From contig DOIV01000352.1 of NCBI GenBank assembly GCA_003511845.1, forward strand, positions 5,566 through 10,590: 5,025 nucleotides of DNA. The letters are read 5' to 3'. Origin of the DNA: Flavobacteriaceae bacterium (GTDB taxonomy: Bacteria; Bacteroidota; Bacteroidia; Flavobacteriales; Flavobacteriaceae). The notes beneath the pieces are model-generated. The model saw only the letters and a list, made by a program, of their open reading frames with translations. It was not told where the DNA came from and searched no databases. The first letter of the stretch is position 1, and the number at the start of each line of letters is the position of its first letter. The position numbers and the translations under genes are program-made. This document shows positions 1 through 5,025 of the stretch, one piece after another.

Positions 1-261
1 AAAAAAATATCTGGTAATAAAAAGAATCTCGCTGACAAACACACCAAAGAATTAGTTACTATAATGGATGGTATTAATGAAAAAAAAGACATCAACTCTC
101 CCTTTTTAAATAAACAAAAGAGTGTATTGCAAACCATGCTTTCTGAAGTAATTACTGAGCTTGACAAAGATCAAATGACTGCTGAAGGATTTCAATTCTT
201 TTCATTTACATGGGATAAGGCCAATGACTTAATTAAGGATAAAGAAAAAGAATTGAATTAA
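1..261 (+). CDS. C-terminal part of an unrecognised charged protein (5' end outside window)
   Basis: The reading frame is open from the first base to a TAA at 259-261, giving 86 visible residues. I do not recognise the family. The visible part is hydrophilic and Lys/Glu/Asp-rich, with no signal peptide or membrane segment, so it looks like the end of a soluble, mostly helical protein. It finishes in a charged stretch ending KEKELN. An in-frame ATG at 64 could start a separate 65-residue protein. However, no stop codon separates it from the left edge and no A-rich leader precedes it, so a gene cut by the window edge is more likely. Only 17 bases lie between its stop and the next start, with no terminator visible, so it is probably cotranscribed with the phospholipase D-family gene. 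That does not reveal its function. Confidence 0.6.
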   Translation, partial: KKISGNKKNLADKHTKELVTIMDGINEKKDINSPFLNKQKSVLQTMLSEVITELDKDQMTAEGFQFFSFTWDKANDLIKDKEKELN

Positions 262-278
262 AACAGTACAGTTATATA

Positions 279-1823
279 ATGTTAAGAAAAATATTTTCAA
301 TTCAATATTATTACCTCGTTGCCATTATCCTTTTCATTTCATGTGTAAAAACAAAACACTCTCCAGAAACACAAGAAGATTTTTGTTCAAATATTCATAG
401 AAATGATAGCATAAGTCTTTCCAATGAATTGAAAGACATTTCAGAGTTGATGAAAACCAAAACTGGAGTTTACATTTTAGAAGATGGTGGTGGTGCTTTA
501 GTTACTCGTGCATGGCTAACAGCATATGCTGAAAAAACTATTGACATTCAATATTTTATTTTTTCAACTGACAATGTTGGACTCATTGCATGCGATTATT
601 TGGTTAGAGCTGCAAATAGGGGTGTTAAAATTCGAATTCTAGTTGATGATATTATGGTAGATGCTGACCTAGAAGATATTTTAATATTAGACTCACATAA
701 AAACATTACAATCAAAGTTTACAATACGGGTGTTAATTTAGGAAAGAATATTTTTAGCAAGGCTAAGAAATTTGCCACTGATTTCAGAGGTGCAAATCAA
801 AGAATGCATAATAAAACATTTATAGTTGACAATAAAATAACCATCACTGGTGGTAGAAATATTGCCGATGAATATTTTGATTATGACCATGAATACAACT
901 TTAGAGATAGAGATGTTTTATTGTTAGGTAAGGTAACTGAAAGTGTTGAGAAATCATTTGTTCAATTTTGGGAAAACCCATTAAGCATCCCTATTAGAAA
1001 TTTATCAGAAAAGTTACCTGAAAATTTAAATGATCCTAATCGATTTGATAAATTACATCAGTACGCTTGTAATCCTGAAAATTTTTGGCCACAAATCAGA
1101 AATAAAATTGAGAACTTACCCAATGCTTTTAAGGCTATAAAAAATTCAGATGCATTAGTTTGGACAGATAACGTCTCCTTTATTTCAGATGCTCCTGGTA
1201 AAAATGATGGCTTATCTGGTTTGAGCGGTGGTGGTTACACCACAGATGCATTGATAGACCTAGTCAATAATGCAAAAACTTCTATTGACATACAAACCCC
1301 ATATTTAATTACTACTGAGTTAAGTCGAAATCTTTTTAGAGCTGCTGTACAACGCGGAGTAAAAATTAGAATATTGACCAATAGCCTTGCCTCAACTGAT
1401 AATTTAGAAGCTTTTAGTGGCTACCAACGTGATCGCAAAAAACTACTAAAAACTGGAGTAGCAATCTACGAATTCAGACCAGATGCAGCTGAACGTTATA
1501 AGGTAATGACTGGTGAACTACAAGATTCTTTAAAGTTTAAACCAATTTTCGGATTTCATGCTAAATCTATGGTAGTTGATAAACAAATTACAGTTATTGG
1601 CACATTTAACTTAGATCCAAGGAGTGCAAATTTGAACACCGAATGTTTGGCAATTATTGATAATAAAAAAGTAGCTAGAAATGTTCTTAAAGGCATGGAA
1701 AAAGAATTTAAACCAGAAAACTCTTGGCAAACCACATTGAGCTCAAATCCTGATAATAAGGTGAAAATCAGTAAGCAAATCAAATCATGGACAAGGAAAA
1801 TTGTACCAAAAGGGATATTATAA
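279..1823 (+). CDS. clsC: Phospholipase D-family lipoprotein, ClsC-like cardiolipin synthase
   Basis: This 514-residue protein has two phospholipase D HKD motifs. The first is H177-x-K179-x4-D184, followed by GGRN at 191-194. The second is H427-x-K429-x4-D434, followed by GTFN at 441-444 and DPRSANLNTE. Segments such as RILTNSLASTDN (364-375) and the GYQRDRKKLL block resemble E. coli ClsC (YmdC), as I recall it. ClsC makes cardiolipin by moving a phosphatidyl group from phosphatidylethanolamine to phosphatidylglycerol, through a phosphohistidine intermediate formed by the paired HKD halves. The N-terminus has a basic MLRK, a hydrophobic core at about residues 8-20 and a Ser21-Cys22 lipobox, so it is probably a lipid-anchored exported protein. 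Residues after Cys22 (VKTKH) are basic rather than acidic, so no surface-export signal is seen and a periplasmic position is likelier. The protein is slightly longer than ClsC (about 470 residues), mainly through this leader. The start ATG at 279 is the one that keeps the full signal. The fold is certain; the substrate is inferred, and another phospholipase D activity is possible. Confidence 0.85.
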   Translation: MLRKIFSIQYYYLVAIILFISCVKTKHSPETQEDFCSNIHRNDSISLSNELKDISELMKTKTGVYILEDGGGALVTRAWLTAYAEKTIDIQYFIFSTDNVGLIACDYLVRAANRGVKIRILVDDIMVDADLEDILILDSHKNITIKVYNTGVNLGKNIFSKAKKFATDFRGANQRMHNKTFIVDNKITITGGRNIADEYFDYDHEYNFRDRDVLLLGKVTESVEKSFVQFWENPLSIPIRNLSEKLPENLNDPNRFDKLHQYACNPENFWPQIRNKIENLPNAFKAIKNSDALVWTDNVSFISDAPGKNDGLSGLSGGGYTTDALIDLVNNAKTSIDIQTPYLITTELSRNLFRAAVQRGVKIRILTNSLASTDNLEAFSGYQRDRKKLLKTGVAIYEFRPDAAERYKVMTGELQDSLKFKPIFGFHAKSMVVDKQITVIGTFNLDPRSANLNTECLAIIDNKKVARNVLKGMEKEFKPENSWQTTLSSNPDNKVKISKQIKSWTRKIVPKGIL

Positions 1824-1875
1824 TTACTATATTTTTTTGAAATCTGTTAAAACAAGGATATTCATAATATTACCT

Positions 1876-1883
1876 TATATTTG
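1876..1883 (+). promoter_or_regulatory. Bacteroidota-type -7 promoter element (TATATTTG) for the helicase gene
   Basis: The octamer TATATTTG matches the TAnnTTTG -7 consensus of the Bacteroidota primary sigma factor at every fixed position. It ends 18 bases before ATG 1902. Transcription would then begin near 1889-1891, leaving a short A-rich leader of about 12 bases with no Shine-Dalgarno. No convincing TTTG -33 element lies 17-23 bases upstream; the nearest loose candidate is the TGTTA near 1845-1849. It sits in the 78-base gap after the phospholipase D-family gene, consistent with a new transcription unit starting here. Confidence 0.6.
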
Positions 1884-1901
1884 CCGACTTATAAAAACGC
1901 T

Positions 1902-3173
1902 ATGACATTTAAAGATTTAGGCATTATTGAGCCGATATTAAAAGCCTTATCCGAAAAAGGCTATACACACCCAACACCCATTCAAGAACAATCTATTCCA
2001 ATTTTATTACGGAATAAAGATTTAATGGGTTGTGCACAAACAGGTACAGGTAAAACCGCAGCTTTTGCAATTCCAATAATACAACATATCGCTAATTCTC
2101 AAAAAAATAACCGCAACAATAAAATAAAAGCATTAATTGTAACTCCAACTCGTGAGCTTGCTATTCAAATTGCTGATAATTTTACCATTTACGGAAAACA
2201 TACTGGCATCAGAAATACTGTTATTTTCGGTGGTGTTAAACAAGGCAAACAAACACAAGCCTTACAAAGAGGTGTTGACATTCTTGTTGCTACCCCAGGT
2301 AGGCTGTTAGATTTAATGCAACAAGGCTATATCAACTTAGGTTCTATTGAATATTTTGTATTAGATGAAGCTGATCAGATGCTAGACATGGGTTTTATTC
2401 ATGATATTAAAAAAATTCTTGCAAAATTACCTTCAAAACGTCAATCGCTTTTCTTTTCTGCAACCATGCCATCATCAATAGTAGAATTGTCGCGTAAAAT
2501 ATTAGGTGATTTTGATACTGTTACTGTAAAACCAGAACAAGCCACTGCAGAAAAAGTTGAACAAGCTGTTTACTTTGTAAGTAAAAAAGCGAAAATAAAA
2601 TTATTAGTTTACATTTTAGAAACTCAAAACATTAAATCTACGTTGGTATTTTCTCGCACCAAACATGGTGCAAATAAAATTGTAAAACTCTTAGATAGAG
2701 ATGGTATTAAAGCTGCAGCCATTCACGGTAATAAATCACAAACAGCAAGGCAAAAAGCATTAGAAAACTTTAAAAAAGGTATCATTACTGTTTTAGTAGC
2801 TACTGATATTGCTGCTCGAGGAATTGACATTGATGAATTGGCTCTTGTTGTAAATTATGACCTACCTAACATCCCAGAAACTTATGTTCATAGAATTGGC
2901 AGAACTGGTCGTGCAAAAGCTAGTGGAATTGCTATATCTTTTTGCAACCAAGAAGAAAGAGCTTATTTACGTGACATTCAAAAACTGATCAATCAAAAAA
3001 TTCCTGTGATTACTGAACATCCATTTATTAATGTACACGATGATAGTTCTGAAGAAAGTTCTAGTCAAAATAATAGAAATCGCTCACGTTCTGGTAACTC
3101 TTCAAATAGAAATAAAAACAGAAATCGCAACCAAAAAAATCGTAGAAATTCAAATTCTAGAGATCGAAAATAA
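1902..3173 (+). CDS. rhlE: DEAD-box ATP-dependent RNA helicase, RhlE type
   Basis: This complete 423-residue protein unwinds or remodels short RNA duplexes using ATP, typically in ribosome assembly and RNA decay. All core motifs are intact: Q motif (F3, then PTPIQ at 24-28), motif I AQTGTGKT (45-52), Ia PTRELA (82-87), GG 110-111, Ib TPGR (131-134), II DEAD (155-158), III SAT (186-188), IV around LVFSRT (248-253), V with TD 301-302 and ARG 305-307, and [10 protein letters not shown] (330-337). The stretches GFIHDI, RTKHGAN and AAIHGNKSQ are typical of RhlE rather than SrmB, CsdA or DbpA. Residues from about 380 onward are an acidic Ser patch followed by a basic Asn/Arg/Ser-rich disordered tail, presumably for RNA contact. 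I chose ATG 1902 because MTFKDLG is the usual family start. A TTG seven codons earlier lies inside the promoter element. The next gene follows after 18 bases and is probably cotranscribed. Confidence 0.95.
   Translation: MTFKDLGIIEPILKALSEKGYTHPTPIQEQSIPILLRNKDLMGCAQTGTGKTAAFAIPIIQHIANSQKNNRNNKIKALIVTPTRELAIQIADNFTIYGKHTGIRNTVIFGGVKQGKQTQALQRGVDILVATPGRLLDLMQQGYINLGSIEYFVLDEADQMLDMGFIHDIKKILAKLPSKRQSLFFSATMPSSIVELSRKILGDFDTVTVKPEQATAEKVEQAVYFVSKKAKIKLLVYILETQNIKSTLVFSRTKHGANKIVKLLDRDGIKAAAIHGNKSQTARQKALENFKKGIITVLVATDIAARGIDIDELALVVNYDLPNIPETYVHRIGRTGRAKASGIAISFCNQEERAYLRDIQKLINQKIPVITEHPFINVHDDSSEESSSQNNRNRSRSGNSSNRNKNRNRNQKNRRNSNSRDRK
3054..3170 (+). repeat. Low-complexity Asn/Arg/Ser-coding segment at the helicase C-terminus
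   Basis: The last roughly 40 codons of the helicase encode almost only Asn, Arg, Ser and Lys in short patterns such as NRNRSRS and NRNKNRNRN. At DNA level the 9-mer AGAAATCGC occurs at 3075-3083 and again at 3120-3128, with looser AGAAAT and AAATCG variants between and after them. The segment probably grew by slippage or small duplications. It is a basic disordered tail of the kind many DEAD-box proteins use to hold RNA, but with Asn where Gly is more usual. Confidence 0.6.
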
Positions 3174-3191
3174 AAAGCGTATTTTTATAAA

Positions 3192-3881
3192 ATGAACAAA
3201 ACATCATTATATATTGTACTTATGATTTTCTCATTATTTAAAACAAAAACTGTTTCTGCACAAGATTGGGCAAACCTTAATCGGTTTGAAAAAGAAAATA
3301 CTGAATTAGCTGCACCGCTTGAAAATGAAAATCGTATCGTTTTTATGGGGAATTCAATTACAGAAGCTTGGGCAACATATGATTCTCTTTTCTTTAAAGA
3401 AAATCCGTATATAAATAGAGGTATTAGTGGTCAAACCACACCACAAATGTTACTAAGGTTTAAGGCTGATGTTATCGATTTAAAACCTAAAGTAGTTGTT
3501 CTGCTTGCTGGCACTAATGATTTGGCTGAAAATACTGGCCCAACAAGCTTTGAAGCCATCATGAATAATATTATTTCAATGGTTCAATTGGCAAAAGTCA
3601 ATAACATTAAAGTGATTCTAGCTTCTGTGCTGCCTGCTTATGATTATCCTTGGAAAACAGGCTTAAATCCCAATAAAAAAATTCCTGAATTAAATAAACG
3701 CATTAAAAAATATGCTGATGAAAATACTATTATCTATTTAGATTATTTTTCAGCAATGGTAGATGATAAAAATGGATTGATTGATGATTACACCCGTGAT
3801 GGAGTACATCCTAACAAAAAAGGATACGATATTATGAAACCTTTGGTACAAGATGCAATTACAAAAACGTTAAAAAATTAA
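3192..3881 (+). CDS. Secreted SGNH/GDSL-type hydrolase (probable esterase or deacetylase)
   Basis: This complete 229-residue protein has a Sec signal peptide: a hydrophobic core at about residues 5-16 and a likely cleavage after VSA, before Gln24. The mature enzyme of about 206 residues shows the SGNH blocks in order: block I GNSIT with nucleophile Ser55, block II Gly in NRGISG (75-80), block III GTND with Asn109, and block V DGVHPN with Asp203 and His206. The length and the GNSIT, GTND and DGVHPN signatures fit the small acetylhydrolase-like group (Pfam GDSL_2 type). These enzymes remove acetyl or acyl groups from carbohydrates or lipids with a Ser-His-Asp set. The substrate cannot be read from the sequence. 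The neighbouring GH20 hexosaminidase suggests acylated amino-sugar glycans, an inference only. It follows the helicase gene by 18 bases with no promoter seen, so it may be read from the helicase promoter. The ATG at 3192 gives a full signal peptide and lies after an A/T-rich leader without a Shine-Dalgarno. Confidence 0.88.
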   Translation: MNKTSLYIVLMIFSLFKTKTVSAQDWANLNRFEKENTELAAPLENENRIVFMGNSITEAWATYDSLFFKENPYINRGISGQTTPQMLLRFKADVIDLKPKVVVLLAGTNDLAENTGPTSFEAIMNNIISMVQLAKVNNIKVILASVLPAYDYPWKTGLNPNKKIPELNKRIKKYADENTIIYLDYFSAMVDDKNGLIDDYTRDGVHPNKKGYDIMKPLVQDAITKTLKN

Positions 3882-3892
3882 GTTTTTAATGT
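3867..3892 (+). terminator. Weak AT-rich hairpin at the end of the SGNH hydrolase gene
   Basis: The arms 3867-3876 (ACGTTAAAAA) and 3883-3892 (TTTTTAATGT) can pair over ten positions, one of them a G-U pair, around a six-base loop. The stem overlaps the stop codon region. It is A/U-rich and no T-run follows the 3' arm, so as an intrinsic terminator it would be weak or leaky. It is more credible as an attenuating or mRNA-end-protecting hairpin between the SGNH and GH20 genes. Confidence 0.25.
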
Positions 3893-3917
3893 CATTTGCA
3901 GGTTAAGAAATGTCATT
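3888..3917. repeat. 9-bp direct repeat AATGTCATT, two copies 21 bp apart
   Basis: AATGTCATT occurs at 3888-3896 and again at 3909-3917, start-to-start distance 21 bases, about two helical turns. It lies in the 95-base gap upstream of the GH20 gene. The spacing would suit a dimeric regulator binding one DNA face. Short AT-rich repeats also arise by chance, so the regulatory role is only a suggestion. Confidence 0.3.
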
Positions 3918-3952
3918 CATCGAAAACAGGCTTCCATTTCTAAATTGTTCCT

Positions 3953-3960
3953 TAAATTTA
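3953..3960 (+). promoter_or_regulatory. Candidate -7 promoter element (TAAATTTA) for the GH20 gene
   Basis: TAAATTTA matches the Bacteroidota TAnnTTTG consensus except for the final G. It ends 16 bases before the GH20 start, close to the 18-base distance seen for the helicase promoter, and would give a leader of about ten bases. No TTTG -33 box is visible at the right distance, so the call is tentative. Read-through from the upstream gene is the alternative. Confidence 0.3.
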
Positions 3961-3976
3961 TTCTCAAAATAAAAGT

Positions 3977-5025
3977 ATGAAAACTCGTTACAATTCTATC
4001 TTTGCACTAGTCGTTATTAGTTTATTAACTATAAGTTCTTGTAAAACGGAAGAAAAAACAAAAAAAACAGCCATCTCTAAAGATCTTTTAAAAGAAAATA
4101 TTATACCTAAACCCGTTTCTTTAACAGCTACAGGTAGTTCTTTTGAATTGAATACTAAAAGTGAAATTCACTATCAGAATGATGATTTAAAACCAATAGC
4201 TGAATATCTTTCAGAATTATTACAACCAGCTACAGGTTTTAAACTCCCTGTAAAAGTTATGAGTTCTATGCCCTCTACAAATCATATATATTTATCCTTA
4301 TCGGATAGTATTCAAAATAAAGAAGGCTATCAATTAACGATTAAAGAAAATGGTATAGACTTAAAAGCAAAAAAAACTGCAGGTCTATTTTATGGTATTC
4401 AAACTTTACGCCAATTACTTCCTGCCAACATAGAGCTTAAAGAACCTCAAAAGAATACTTGGTTGATTGCTAGTGGAACTATTATAGATGAACCATCTTA
4501 TAGTTACCGTGGTGCAATGTTGGATGTAGCTCGCCATTTTATTGGTGTTAATGATGTTAAAAGATACATTGATTTATTATCTTTTTATAAAATAAACACC
4601 TTGCACATACATCTATCTGACGATCAAGGTTGGAGAATCGAAATTAAATCATGGCCAAATTTAACCACACATGGTGGTAGCACAGAAGTTGGTGGCGGTG
4701 AAAGTGGATTTTTCACACAAGAACAATACAAAGAGCTGGTTAAATATGCTCAAGATCGCTTCATCACAATTGTCCCTGAAATTGATATGCCTGGACACAC
4801 CAATGCAGCATTGTCATCTTATCCAGAATTGAATTGTAACGGGAAAGCTACAAAACCATATACAGGTACAAGAGTAGGTTTCAGCTCTTTCTGTACTGAT
4901 AAAGAAATAACTTATAAATTTATTGATGATGTGATTAGAGAATTGGCAGCAATGACTCCAGGTGAATACATTCATATTGGTGGTGATGAATCTCATGCTA
5001 CTCCAATAAAAGAGTATATTAAATT
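3977..5025 (+). CDS. GH20 beta-N-acetylhexosaminidase lipoprotein (3' end outside window)
   Basis: The frame is open from ATG 3977 to the window end, giving 349 residues. It removes terminal beta-linked GlcNAc or GalNAc from glycans such as chitin oligomers, by the retaining mechanism in which the substrate's acetamido group attacks. The leader has a hydrophobic core (8-19) and lipobox Ser21-Cys22, followed by KTEEK, an acidic pattern resembling the Bacteroidota surface-lipoprotein export signal, so the enzyme may face outward. A GH20 N-terminal domain spans about 42-150 and the catalytic barrel starts near 175. Visible active-site residues are Arg186 (VARH), Asp215 (LSDDQGW), His274 (DMPGH) and the catalytic pair Asp337-Glu338 (GGDES). 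From memory, these correspond to R162, D191, H250, D313 and E314 of Streptomyces plicatus Hex, with a constant offset of 24. If the length follows that roughly 500-residue enzyme, about one third is missing, including the later active-site Trp residues. It may be cotranscribed with the SGNH hydrolase or use its own weak promoter. Confidence 0.93.
   Translation, partial: MKTRYNSIFALVVISLLTISSCKTEEKTKKTAISKDLLKENIIPKPVSLTATGSSFELNTKSEIHYQNDDLKPIAEYLSELLQPATGFKLPVKVMSSMPSTNHIYLSLSDSIQNKEGYQLTIKENGIDLKAKKTAGLFYGIQTLRQLLPANIELKEPQKNTWLIASGTIIDEPSYSYRGAMLDVARHFIGVNDVKRYIDLLSFYKINTLHIHLSDDQGWRIEIKSWPNLTTHGGSTEVGGGESGFFTQEQYKELVKYAQDRFITIVPEIDMPGHTNAALSSYPELNCNGKATKPYTGTRVGFSSFCTDKEITYKFIDDVIRELAAMTPGEYIHIGGDESHATPIKEYIK

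Noticed and set aside
64..261. Separate 65-residue gene starting at ATG 64
   Set aside because: The frame is open without a stop from base 1, and no promoter or distinctive leader precedes ATG 64. A gene cut by the window edge explains it more simply, though a short gene is not excluded.
1556..1783. Minus-strand open frame of 75 codons with hydrophobic stretches
   Set aside because: It lies entirely inside the phospholipase D-family gene, across its second HKD motif. The hydrophobic look comes from antisense of Lys/Asn-rich codons, and there is no promoter or independent support.
279..1823. HKD-motif protein as a defence nuclease or toxin
   Set aside because: The protein has a lipoprotein leader and two full HKD halves with ClsC-type flanks, and no defence genes are nearby. 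A lipid enzyme fits much better.
1811..1839. Possible terminator with a seven-T run (1832-1838) after the phospholipase D-family gene
   Set aside because: The sequence before the T-run (ATATTATAATTACTATAT) pairs only in two four-base halves with mismatches and no room for a loop. There is no credible stem, so I do not call an intrinsic terminator.
3906..3941. Inverted repeat AGAAATG / CATTTCT as a terminator or riboswitch
   Set aside because: The arms are only seven bases, AT-rich and separated by a 22-base loop, with no T-run and no recognisable riboswitch core. Chance is a sufficient explanation.
4814..4996. Minus-strand open frame of 60 codons with several Cys residues
   Set aside because: It is antisense to the well-conserved catalytic part of the GH20 gene, so it is a by-product of that coding sequence.
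1..5025. Search for tRNA or rRNA genes, CRISPR arrays, insertion sequences and integration sites
   Set aside because: Coding sequence fills nearly all of the window, the gaps are 95 bases or less, and none shows cloverleaf arms, regular spacer repeats, terminal inverted repeats or transposase motifs.

Overview
The window is AT-rich DNA (roughly two-thirds A+T) that looks like a chromosomal segment of a member of the Bacteroidota, most likely a marine or environmental flavobacterium. Four points support this: there are no Shine-Dalgarno sequences ahead of the genes, a perfect TAnnTTTG promoter element of the Bacteroidota type lies just upstream of the helicase gene, two lipoprotein signals end in Ser-Cys, and the encoded proteins are rich in Lys, Asn and Ile. 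All recognisable genes lie on the + strand and cover almost the whole window. The two longest gaps are only 78 and 95 bases.

Layout: (1) bases 1-261 hold the C-terminal end of an unrecognised, charged, probably cytoplasmic protein. (2) Seventeen bases later begins a complete lipoprotein with two phospholipase D HKD motifs, closely resembling the ClsC (YmdC) type of cardiolipin synthase. (3) After a 78-base gap with its own promoter comes an RhlE-type DEAD-box RNA helicase with an Asn/Arg/Ser-rich tail. Its start is best placed at ATG 1902, not at an upstream TTG. (4) Eighteen bases later comes a secreted SGNH/GDSL-type hydrolase. (5) After a 95-base gap comes a GH20 beta-N-acetylhexosaminidase lipoprotein of the Streptomyces plicatus Hex type. 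It runs off the right edge with about two-thirds of the expected protein present, including the catalytic Asp-Glu pair.

The genes probably form two or three transcription units: the unknown gene plus clsC-like; rhlE plus the SGNH hydrolase; and the GH20 gene with its own weak promoter candidate or by read-through. The last two encode exported hydrolases that could act together on acylated amino-sugar polymers such as chitin fragments or peptidoglycan, but this is inferred from adjacency only. The phospholipase D protein and the helicase are housekeeping-type functions. I see no mobile element, CRISPR array, RNA gene, defence system or undescribed multi-gene system. The region reads as ordinary core genome with a few details worth checking.
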